The notes below the pieces were generated by a model. The model did not search any database. It was not told where the DNA came from and was given only the letters and a program-made list of their open reading frames with translations. From Lobosporangium transversale (Eukaryota; Mortierellomycota; Mortierellomycetes; Mortierellales; Mortierellaceae): 64,000 nucleotides of DNA. How positions within the stretch are numbered: position 1 is the first letter of the stretch; each line of letters starts with the position of its first letter. The DNA lies in NCBI RefSeq assembly GCF_002105155.1, contig NW_019029012.1:186001-250000 (forward strand), given 5' to 3'. The position numbers and the translations under genes are program-made. Below are positions 1 to 9,875 of the stretch, one piece after another.

Positions 1-926
1 TCCACTAAGCCAGTTCTCATACATGTATGCTTGAATAATGGGTCTGAAGCCGAACAGAGGATGGAATAGGACAGAGACAGTGTAAAGTGAGGTAAAGGCG
101 AATATAGAGTGGAGGGTAGCAATGATAAAGAAAAAGAAAAAAAAAAAAAAAAAAAAGAATGAAAGAGAGGGCATTAAATGTTATCAAGGATGTTGGCGAA
201 GCAAAAAAATAAACTCTTGAATATGTAGTAAATGTTGTAAGAAAGGACATTTCTGTGCATCCTCTTTCTATGTCGTATTATTGAATAAAATCCGACCATG
301 CTTAGCATACCATTGCAATTTAGTAAAATGTGCACATGTGCAACAAAAACCTTGACAAGTCGTTTTGGGCGACATGGAAGCCCATTGGCCAATCAGATTC
401 CAAATCCTGGCTTATTGCAAACTCACTGCGTTTTGTGAACACAATAAAATTTTTCAAAAGCCTCCACCTCCAATAACCGTTCGGGCCTCTTCCCTTTTTT
501 ATACTTTCGGTAATGTGTCAAGGCATCAAAGGCACCATCTACTCGTTTATTTTATTCTTTTTATTTTTATTTTTTACTTAGCCAGTCAGCATTACGATAT
601 CAGTAGAACTTCAAAACCCCGTCGCTTTACATTTAATTGATATAAAGACAGTGTTGTTATAATGATCAGAAGATTGAAAGACATTATAAGTACTGCTTAC
701 ATAATTTTTTGTGGATATCTGTGTAACAGAACCATAGGGGAATGCATGACAACCGAAATGAACAGTCTAACTTTCAGAAGAGTTCCCCTTTTTGAAGATC
801 TTCCAATATGACAGAAATAGATGAATAAATAAAAAAAAAATAAAAAATAATAATAAAAAATTATTTTGAAATAAAGGTCTATAGGTGATGCGGTTTATGC
901 TACTTGATGCTCTTCACTTTCTTCTT
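1..926. other. AT-rich intergenic DNA
   Basis: No coding region is supported here. Homopolymer runs occur near 135-155 and 830-860. A palindromic double CCAAT motif (ATTGGCCAAT, about 384-393) could belong to a promoter, but no convincing gene follows it. The last part is probably the 3' flank of the minus-strand gene ending at 927. Confidence 0.4.
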
Positions 927-2352
927 CTAAATGGCTTTGTTCAAATAGAATGTCGCTTTTATAAATTCATCCCAGTGGTCAAATTGAGACGCTGCCGATG
1001 ATATTGTCTCTAATGAAACATCTCCATCAGCGGATATTGATTCGAAAGCCAGCGGCACGGGTAAAAGCTAGATACCATCCCATAGCATAGAACAAAGAAA
1101 ACGTCAGAGAAATTTCTATATACTGTTTATGTATAATATATACAAGTAATATATATAAAGAGAATAATTAAACATCCATATAGAAAACACCAACAAGTAC
1201 CTTGAGCTCTTGCTTCCTAACTAAGCCATACTGATCGATCATGTCAGAAGCGATTAGAGGCAAGCCGTGGTAGTCGAAAATACCGGTCGTCTTGAAAAGA
1301 ACACTTTTCAATGTATGCGTGATTGCCACTCCTCGAAGGCCCACCTGAGAACCAGGAGGTGTTGATGATATGTCTTGAAATGAGAAGAAGTTAGGGCATT
1401 GAAGTCTATTCGAAAATGGTAATGTTGTCTGATCCATCAGGTTCTTCAAGATGGGGGACTCTATCTCGAGCTTAGTCGTCAATTGACTTCTAATCTGCAC
1501 ATCCGTAGGCTGGCCTAGCATCATAAAGTTGGCGACGATCCTTTTGTTAATCGAGCTTCCACCTTTCATAAATAACTCGCCCTCATGATTCAGCTGATAG
1601 CTTAGATGGACCGGGTCTAGTTTTGGTTTATCCAGTGAGTTTAAAGAAGACTGTGCAAAACATGATGATAGGATGTATTCTGCCTCGATAGTCCTAGTCT
1701 TTGGTGACACTAATGGTAACTTTGCTACAGCTTTGAAGAACGGTAGACTTTAAAAAAGTAAAAGGCAAACCTTGGTAAGCTAGAGGGCACTACATTTCAA
1801 AACATCGAAAGAAGACACACGCTCCCAGTACCTTTCAAAGAAATAAGGGGCTTCAGCATCCTTTAGCCACTCTTCTAGCATCAGCATATCAAAGGATTTT
1901 GAAAGCGGAAGGCAAGTCATTTTCCTTTCCTTGTTTTGAAAGAGTACCTGGCCGAAATGTGATGATAGTTCAAATTTTTGGGTTGCTGTTTGTGCCTCAT
2001 TCACATTGCTTTGCAAATGCTCCTTGAGTTCCTGAAGCGTGTTGATGTTGGACGGCGAAGACTGAACAGGATAGATGGTATGGTTGTCCATAGTTTTATC
2101 TGCATACTATTATGAATATTTAACTTGATCATTAGTACACTCAAGTCCATCAAACATAATCTCAGCGTTATCCATTTGATCAATTCTACTAACAGGTTCG
2201 ACTTGGCAAATGCGGAAGTATGCTTTTTGGTTCTCATCTGCAGTCATAGTAACTGAATCATAAACCGGGAACATCCCCAAAGGATTTAGCTCATTCTCCT
2301 GACGCGTGAATGTCAAAGACTCAACATGGCATGTTGACTGGCGAGCAAAAAC

Positions 2353-2388
<36 letters not shown>

Positions 2389-3427
2389 CAAAGGTTAGTC
2401 AATTGGCCACCAGAATAGTTGCATTAGGGAAAAAGGAAGAAAGAGGGTTCTTTACTTCGTTCAGCTTGATATCAAATAATCGCTTGGCTTCTTCCATGCT
2501 CCTTTCTGATCGACCAGCAATAATCAGTGTTTGATCATCCTTTGATGAAACATATGTCCCTGATCGTCGAGCAATGTCCTCCAAAGCTAAGGGCTCCTTC
2601 ATAACCATGTCTCTATTATGGTATGAAGAAACATCCCATTGCTCTTCTGTGACGGCAACCAATTCCCGAATACGCTCCTGAGCTTCCTCGATCAAATGCG
2701 GTACTCCTCGGATGACGTATGTCTCATCTGCAATATTAATAGATATCCGAACATTCTTCTCCTTTTCCAGTTGCCTTAAAGAGTCGCCTTCAGTTCCGAG
2801 GATGAAAAAAAGCTCTTGTTTGCTGGACGGATATTCTCTCTGGACAGTTGGGTCGTTGGGGAATGGCTCTTCAACCACAGGTGGTCCGGGTTCTGGAGCA
2901 AGGACATCCAGATCCATTAGGACCATGATTTGGTTGATCAAGACGGATTTTTTCCCTCCAGAAGGCATATTTTTGCTGCGGAGGACGCCCTTGAGTTGTG
3001 AGACATTAAAGGAAGCAGCCACACGATCCTTGAGTTTGTTGAACTCCTCGACTGAAATCTTTGGATTAAGAGGTTTGAGTGCCATGACATCCTCTAGTGT
3101 AACCTTGGCCTTTACTGACGATGGGCGTGTATACAGGTCGTTGATAAGTGCCTTTGAGATACTATCAATTTTGGCAGCATCAACTGAAGAATCTTGGTCC
3201 TTTTTTTTCCTGGCCGTCGACCGTTGTGAAGTAGAAAAGAAACATGGTCGATCGGGCGTTCTTACAATCGGATTGATTCTACTCCTAGCAATGACTTTTG
3301 ACCCTTGAGTGTTTCTGCAGAGACCTGCTCCAAGGGAGACAATAATCGATTGAGTGCTCTGCTGGCACGGAATCCTGCTCATGGCTCTCATAGTCGGTAG
3401 ACTTTTTGTTTTGGAACAAATGAACAA
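927..3427 (-). CDS. SLS1: SLS1-like mitochondrial protein (KH-type, mitochondrial gene expression)
   Basis: Five exons read on the minus strand: 3427-2456, 2337-2139, 2099-1794, 1730-1201 and 1067-927. They sum to 2148 nt and encode about 715 aa. The N-terminus is rich in R, S and Q and poor in acidic residues, like a mitochondrial targeting sequence. A region near residues 110-160 (VEEFNKLKDRVAASFNVSQL) resembles the SLS1 N-domain. It is followed by KH-like segments (FILGTEGDSLRQLEKEKNVR; YVSSKDDQTLIIAGRSE) and a long C-terminal part. In yeast Sls1 is an inner-membrane protein that couples mitochondrial transcription and translation. Family assignment rests on recalled domain patterns. Intron 1 contains a T run of more than 30 nt. 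A second ATG 12 codons downstream is an alternative start. The gene shares a 193-bp promoter region with END3. Confidence 0.7.
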
Positions 3428-3620
3428 ATGCTCGAAAAAAAGAGTAGATCATTCAGATCATTAAATGAAAAAGACCGTCACGAAGACTCACTTTCCAAAA
3501 TTAATGGCTGTAGCTCTATTCTATCTTTCTATTCTTTTTTTTTTTTTTTTTTTTTGATAAACCCAATTCAACCCAATTCAACCCAATTCTATCTTTCAGT
3601 AACTCACAATTCCTTTCACG
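3428..3620. promoter_or_regulatory. Shared divergent promoter, SLS1-like / END3
   Basis: These 193 bp separate the two divergent start codons. The stretch contains a pure T run (about 3536-3555) and a short tandem repeat of ACCCAATTCA (about 3563-3590). This is consistent with a nucleosome-depleted bidirectional promoter. No TATA box is obvious. Confidence 0.45.
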
Positions 3621-5112
3621 ATGGACATGTCCCCAGCTGAACGGCAGAAATATGCCGAGATATTTACTAGTCTAAACCCCATCAACGGCTACATCACCGG
3701 TTAGGAACTTCTTCTTTCTTTAACTTCTGTCCCTGAAACCGCATCAACATCTTGCCAACGTTTCATGGGAATGAAAATGAGAGACATGAGTATCATCATC
3801 TGACATTCTTCATCTCGTCCTTACTGTTACTTATACAACCTGTGTACCTATTTGTAACAGGTCTGCAGGCACGACAAATGTTCATGAACTCTGGATTGCA
3901 CGTCATCAAGCTAGGCCAAATTTGGTACGCTAAAGTATTTTTAAATACACATTTCAATACTGTTTCAGATCCAATATATTACAACCACAACTGATATCGG
4001 TCAATGTATTCTACATGGCCAAATCTTTAGGGATATCTGCGACATTGACAAAGATGGAAATATGGACTTTGACGAATTCTGCTTGGCTCTACGTTTTGTC
4101 TATGCGTCCATTAACAATGAGATATCAGAAATCCCTTCATCACTTCCACAACATATGATTCCACCCTCAAAGGCTCATTTTTTTGTTGGAAATCAAGCAT
4201 ACAACCAAGCATATTTACAGCAGCCGTCTCAATCGTTTAATCAACGCAGCCAGAGCCCTAATTACTTGGCTATTTCAGAACTTGTGAGTGTAAAGCCTTC
4301 CGAGCTTCGAACGGATTAGTGCACCTCATAGGATTCGTCATTATCTTCTTACTCTCAGATTATTAACTCCAGTATATTTGATTGTAGGATACTGCAGCTA
4401 CTGTGAACAAAAATTTATCAGATGATTTTGACTGGTATATTGCCCCATCTGATCGTTCCAATTATGAGGCTATTTACAGGAACAATGTCCAAATGTCGTC
4501 GGGTGAAGTACAAAGTAAGATGTTCGGGTCCTTAGTATCACAGCCTGATGGGCACTGGAGAAACTTGCTCTAGCATGGAATAATCCCATCACTCACAGCC
4601 AACGGTCTATCCTTTTTTATTTTTAGTGGGCCAATTTGAAGAATTATACCAGGCTCTGCAAATTCCAAGAGAAGACATTAATGCTGCATGGTAACACTAA
4701 GGAACAGCCCAACTGAACAGCGAAAAAAGAACCGCAACTCTGAATGCTCAAGTTTATCCCTAACAGCTCCTTTTATGCACTGTCATGTACCACTTCAGGT
4801 CACTGGTGAATGTTCACTCTGCTCCTCAAATTGGCAAGGAACAATGTATTGTATTTTTCCATATCCTCAACAGTCGTCGCCTTGGCAAACGAGTCCCAGC
4901 AACGCTTCCTGGAGCCCTTCGAACCTCCTTCTTGGGCAGTTCCAACTATGCACTTTCTGAAAATTATTCCATTAATGAAATGCAGGCAGGACGGCCATCT
5001 GTACCAATGTCTTTTGCCACGAACTCGGCATTTTCTAGCCATAAGGGGCATGCTATGGCGGATGATTATCTTAGCCGATTGAACCAGAAAGATCATGTAG
5101 TTAACGGTAGGA

Positions 5113-5148
<36 letters not shown>

Positions 5149-5643
5149 AAGAACGTGGTATCTTTCATTGAGGATTGGAATCGATTACTTTGATTATTAA
5201 CAATACAATAATGCTGATTTATCAATATTTTTTTTTTTTTTTTGTTTTTCATTGTTATGTTTATCCTTTTAGAATCAATGGCGCATGAAGAGCGGTTAAA
5301 ACAGGAACTGGAGAGTATTAAGCGACAGGTTGAGGATGCGGAGCGGAAACTGCGGCTGAAGCGAGGGGGAACAGACGAACATGAGGTAACAAAGGAAGAA
5401 CTGCAGGAGCTGCTTGCCTACAAGCAGCAACAGGTCTTGAATGATGAAGCGTCAACTCTTGACCGAAAGCTTCTGGAGCAGGATCGAGAGATCCAACGTC
5501 AGCGTGATGCCCTAAAACAGTTGGATAAGATCATGCAGAGCCTTCGTGAGCAAAAGGGCTTACTGGAGACACATCTTGCAGATTCTGAGAGTGAGCTTCG
5601 TGATAGTCAACGTGAGGCTGAAACTCTTCGTGTTGGTCGATAA
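3621..5643 (+). CDS. END3: Actin cytoskeleton-regulatory EH-domain protein End3
   Basis: Seven exons: 3621-3699, 3861-3924, 4031-4283, 4388-4514, 4627-4690, 4799-5106 and 5273-5643. They sum to 1266 nt, 421 aa. The N-terminal EH domain begins YAEIFTSLNPINGYITG and contains the EF-hand loop DIDKDGNMDFDEF. A second EH-like half follows (DWYIAPSDRSNYEAIYRNN), then the conserved KEQCIVFFHILNSRRLGKRV segment. The last exon is a coiled coil of about 120 residues rich in E, Q, K and R. End3 works with Pan1 and Sla1 at cortical actin patches in endocytosis. Domain order and length match fungal End3. Intron 6 carries a T run followed directly by a long A run. The assignment is firm. Confidence 0.9.
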
Positions 5644-5834
5644 TCTTTATCTGATTGAATTGATAGAGTATTTGTAATAAAAGAAATAATAATAATAATG
5701 TAATGATGTGTCTGTGCGCAAAAAAAAAAAAGCCAATCAACCAACTTTAAAATAGTGTCAAAGACATTTCACACACGCTACACACCTCTTTTCTACTCAC
5801 TCTACATTCTGCATTCACATTTCATTCTCATTTA

Positions 5835-6803
5835 ATGAATATACTTACAAAAGCCTCGAAAGGGCTCATACCCGCCTCTCGACCCAATGTACTGCCGTTG
5901 GTAGCATTGACGACGTCAAAAACAGAAAAGACATTTACCTTTCATACCTCTGCTTCACAAGACAGTCGATCGTCTCATCATTCCTCCAAGAATCATTATG
6001 AACAACTTGGCTTGAGGAAGGACGCTACCAAACAGGAAATCAAATCTCAATTTTATAAGCTCTCCAAGCTCCACCACCCGGACAAAAACGACTCTGCAGA
6101 GTCTCGCAAGCAGTTCTTGTCAATCAATGAAGCCTATTCTGTCTTGGGGAACGAGCGTCAACGACGAGACTATGACCTCACTTTACTCGACGGATCTGGA
6201 TCCCTTTATTCCTCTTCTTCTTCCTCAGAAAGGGACACCCCCAATCGTGGAACGCTTAGGAGAACTCCATTCCGACATTCTGCTCACTCTGCAGCTGCAG
6301 CTGCGGCTGCAAGGGCCCATGCTGCAACTAGAGCCAAGTTTAATGATTTAAATCAACAGCAACACCATCATGGACCCGTACCACATTTTGATTCAAAATC
6401 TCATCAAGAGATGCACCATGAACAAGATATTCGACGAGAGGAACGAAGACAGGCTAGGGAACGTGCCAAGGCTGAACAAAAGAAGGCTGAAGGGTCAGCT
6501 GCTGGATCTGGAATATTTTTGAGAACCACACTAATACTCGTGGCCATCATAATGGGCTCGTCCTTATCCAAGGTCTTTGCAGATGAAATCGAACAACAGG
6601 ATAAAGAAGCTCAGTCAACTTTGCCACCATCATATTCTACTACGACTACGACTACCTCTGCAATTCAGTCTTCGGTTGGTCGTCGCTTGCAGCATTATGG
6701 CCATCAATCTGCTCCAAGGGCTTTTAACCAAAGAGAAAATGATGAGGATAATATTGAATCGCCTTTGAAATATTTGTCCTCGTCAACAATGTCTTCAAGT
6801 TGA
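5835..6803 (+). CDS. Mitochondrial J-domain protein, DNAJC30-like
   Basis: Single-exon gene of 322 aa. The first about 50 residues are basic and hydroxylated, like a mitochondrial presequence. A J-domain covers about residues 53-118, beginning HYEQLGLRKDATKQEIK, with the HPD motif at residues 81-83 (LHHPDKN) and the helix IV pattern ERQRRDYD. A charged, A/Q/H-rich linker with a polyalanine run follows. Then comes one predicted membrane segment (IFLRTTLILVAIIMGSSL, about residues 225-245) and a low-complexity tail. A targeting sequence, an early J-domain and one later membrane helix together resemble DNAJC30, an inner-membrane J-protein. It would stimulate an Hsp70 partner. It converges on the TMEM230 gene with about 130 bp between stop codons. 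Confidence 0.85.
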   Translation: MNILTKASKGLIPASRPNVLPLVALTTSKTEKTFTFHTSASQDSRSSHHSSKNHYEQLGLRKDATKQEIKSQFYKLSKLHHPDKNDSAESRKQFLSINEAYSVLGNERQRRDYDLTLLDGSGSLYSSSSSSERDTPNRGTLRRTPFRHSAHSAAAAAAARAHAATRAKFNDLNQQQHHHGPVPHFDSKSHQEMHHEQDIRREERRQARERAKAEQKKAEGSAAGSGIFLRTTLILVAIIMGSSLSKVFADEIEQQDKEAQSTLPPSYSTTTTTTSAIQSSVGRRLQHYGHQSAPRAFNQRENDEDNIESPLKYLSSSTMSSS

Positions 6804-6934
6804 ATCATATTCCACACAAATTATAAAAGAGTAGATTTATTAAGTATATATATGATACATAGAAACCTGAGTGTGATCGCAATAGTTGAGGAAAGCAAAA
6901 AATGAAAAAGAAAGAAAGAAAGAAAGAAAAAGGC

Positions 6935-7702
6935 TTAGTCATCCAAGTCTGGGATATGCGAGAACGAATAACCCTCATAATCTTTATATGCATAGTACGC
7001 CAGGCCAACATGGTATGATCCTAAATGTAGGGAAATGTTGAAGCGGAAAAAAAGAAATCATTTAGACACTGCTTGTGCTTGCTCTTTTAATTAAAATTGA
7101 AACAAACTCTTTCTTTTGCTGCCACTCACCTGGTATAAAGCATAGTGCTCCAAGAATCAGTAACGGTGTGCCTTTATCCAACCATTCCTACAGATGTAAT
7201 TCAAAATATTAAAGGCTTAGACAGGAGGATAACACGAACTAGAAATTTTGAAAAAAAAAAAAAAAAAAAAAAAAAACTTCTTTATTAAACTTACAGGGCT
7301 GACGATGATACCAACTTTGAGCAGCGATCCAATTGTGAGCCCAGCTATGCCAAGGATCAAAAGAACAACAGCCAAGGCAATTGACTTCCAAGGGACTTTT
7401 TTTTTTTTTTTTTTTTTTTTTGGTTTGGTTAAATGGAAAAAGTGTCGAAAATAATAAAGAGTTGAGTTAAAAGTCCTTTGATCGCTTAATCGACATGATA
7501 AAAAAAAAAAAAAAAGAGAGAGAGAGAGCGCCTTACTCGACGGCGTTGGGGCCATGAATTGTCCCTCTGAATATCCAGTATCCTCCTGCATTTGAAGGAA
7601 CCGACGAGCTCGACGCGGAAAACGCATTTTCTTTGTTCGGTGGACGAGTTTATGGACACCAGTAACTGGTTTGTGAGCAGAAGAAGTTGCAGTCGAAGGC
7701 AT
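6935..7702 (-). CDS. TMEM230 family membrane protein
   Basis: Four exons on the minus strand: 7702-7537, 7395-7295, 7187-7130 and 7020-6935. They sum to 411 nt, 136 aa. The N-terminus is basic and cytosolic in character. Two membrane segments follow (IALAVVLLILGIAGLTIG and LLILGALCFIPG). The C-terminus SYHVGLAYYAYKDYEGYSF then DIPDLDD matches the signature tail of TMEM230, which in animals acts in vesicle trafficking. Length is close to the animal protein (120 aa). Intron 1 is odd: in the sense strand its 3' end is a run of about 22 A immediately before the AG acceptor, with no pyrimidine tract there. Confidence 0.85.
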
Positions 7703-8037
7703 CAAACAACGAAAAAAAAAAAAGAAAAGAAAAAAAAAGGAAAAAAGGTAAAAAGGAAAAAAGAAGAGGGAGAGAGGGAAAATTGGCTAGAAATGAGAAT
7801 ACTTGAAGAAATACCAAATGACCTTTCTTTTTTATTTTTGAATGAGAGATGAAGACAGAAACAGAAGGTTGCATGTATTCAGCCCAACACAGAGCCAGGA
7901 TTTCTGCACGTGACTCAGTAACCAGCATCAAAAAAAAAAAAAAGACCATTTGTTGAAAATAAAAGTTGTCTCATCAAATAAACAGGACGACGGACATCAT
8001 TGGACAAACAGACAGACAGACAACCAGCAAATCAATT
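7703..8037. promoter_or_regulatory. Divergent promoter region TMEM230 / EAF6
   Basis: This 335-bp gap lies between divergent start codons. It contains an A/G-rich tract (about 7711-7780), an A run (about 7929-7943) and a short repeat of ACAGAC (about 8008-8021). No other feature is seen. Confidence 0.4.
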
Positions 8038-8962
8038 ATGCCGGAAGCACCTGTAAAGAAGCAGAATATAATTTCAGGAAAGAATAGAAAAAAGGATTTT
8101 GTTTTAGTCCATTATTCTGGACAATCCCTTGGCCGACAAAGTTAACCTCTTCAATATCCATTAAACATCTTTAGGAGAAAATTACATACCAACAATATCT
8201 GGATGCCAAAAATGAACTCACTGAGCTAATGGCGCGCAAAAAGCTTGTTGACAGGAACCTGGTAATGTTGAGGAGCAAAAAAAAAAAAAAAAAAAAAAAG
8301 ATAGTTTGCAACAGGAAAGAGGCTTGACACACTCATATTACTATTCCAGGCAGGACTAGAGAACAATATCTATGCATTTGAGGGGTCTTATCTAGAAGAC
8401 ACACAGAACGGAGGTAATATCATTCGTGGATTTGATGGTTATATCAACCCAAAAGCTGACAAGGGCCGTGTCAAGTACTCTGAATCAGATCGACTGTTCT
8501 CAATGTCCTCAACTACTTTTGCCAAGGCAAGTTTCTTCTGAAAGGATTTATATATATATATATATATATTTGCCACTTAGGCTTCTGCTTCTTAGTATGC
8601 TCAGTCACATCCAACCATTTCTTCTTCTTCTATCTTTTTTACAGGCACTTCAAATCAAAGATAACCCAGATCCGGAATCTTCACAGGATGAATCAAAGCG
8701 TGGATCGTCATCTAGTAAACGACCTCATCCAAAATCATCATCGACATCTAGCATCATCTCTGGTCCGTCCTCTTCTTCCATAAGCGGCGCCGTTCCAGGA
8801 GGATCCTCATCCTCGTCATCTAGCCGGAGACTTTTGAAACAAAAGACTGCCTCCTCTTCCTCAAATCAATCCAAGAACTCTGATCAGCCACGGCCGCCAA
8901 AGAAAATAAGATTATCATCTACAGGACGTGATGCCGATGGTGATGAAGATCTAGATGTATAG
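8038..8962 (+). CDS. EAF6: NuA4 histone acetyltransferase subunit Eaf6
   Basis: Four exons: 8038-8052, 8175-8261, 8350-8526 and 8645-8962. They sum to 597 nt, 198 aa. A short coiled coil ([19 protein letters not shown]) leads into the Eaf6 signature [19 protein letters not shown], then IRGFDGYI and a segment ending [12 protein letters not shown]. The C-terminal half is a serine-rich, basic tail with a PPKKIRLS patch that could be a nuclear localisation signal. Eaf6 is a small subunit shared by NuA4 and NuA3-type acetyltransferase complexes. Exon 1 is only 15 nt. Intron 3 appears to use a GC donor (AAG|gcaagt) with a normal AG acceptor; reading through it would break the frame. Confidence 0.9.
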
Positions 8963-9296
8963 GGGAGGGAGGGATGATTTAATAGCTTTCTTTTCTTTCT
9001 TTCTTTCTTTATTACATTCTTTCCTGATATATGTATATATCAATGCTCATATTCTGTGAAACAGCTATTGCCATGAATGAATAAACTCATTCAGAATTAT
9101 GGCGAATAGCCACCCTTGTGATATGTCAAACCAAAGTGGACATTTATCTGCCATCGACCAACATGTCCATTAACGAGACGTGTTTGTACATTTTTCAGGA
9201 AGAGGAACCTGTAGTTCTCAAAGGGTTCGGAAAAAGGTTAGGGATCCGCCTCATTTATTGCCCTTCCTTGGCTAAGTCACCTATGGCGAAGATACC

Positions 9297-9327
<31 letters not shown>

Positions 9328-9875
9328 ATTGATCATTATAAAAAAATAATGATCTTATTATCGGTTGTACGGCGCGGTTTTTTTTTTTTTTTTTTTTTTT
9401 CATTCGGTGATAGATTACCCGTATAGAAATAGTGCGGCGCAATCTTGACCACATTTATTATAACACTAAATAAAAGGATTATAAACAATTGTATCGTTGT
9501 CTCTGTCTAACAAGCGCAAAGCCGACTCTGGAGCAGAGGAGATGTCCATCCACCTAAAGAGAAGTCATAAGGTAGAGAGGCATCGGGCCAATGTCTAGCG
9601 CTCGACTACTTAATTCAAATATAAAATTGCATTGTGCTCTTTGTAATAATTTTATTATTTTATATTATTATATTATTAAATTATTGTATTACTATACTAT
9701 TATGCTATTATATTATTATATTGTATCATTATACTATTATATTATTATATTATTATTATTACGTTATATCGTTATATCGTTATTGTTCAATGATATCACC
9801 AATAGGCGGCAATATAGTATTGCGCCATTAGTGTTAGGGTGTTATCATTCACAAAATGTTACCCAACTTTGGTAA
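8963..9875. other. Intergenic DNA with AT microsatellite
   Basis: No gene is supported. The stretch contains an A run at 9298-9325, a T run at 9379-9400 and an irregular TTA/TAT microsatellite at about 9640-9790. Reading frames through the microsatellite are leucine/tyrosine repeats without protein character. Confidence 0.5.
9640..9790. repeat. TAT/ATT microsatellite
   Basis: About 150 bp composed of imperfect TTA/TAT triplets, visible by eye, in the 3' flank of EAF6. Confidence 0.8.

Noticed and set aside
9118-9426. Plus-strand ORF downstream of EAF6
   Set aside because: It runs through an A run and a T run; the first 40 residues look slightly protein-like, but no splice sites or start context support it.
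9591-9875. Tyrosine/leucine/isoleucine-rich frames
   Set aside because: They are translations of a TAT/ATT microsatellite.
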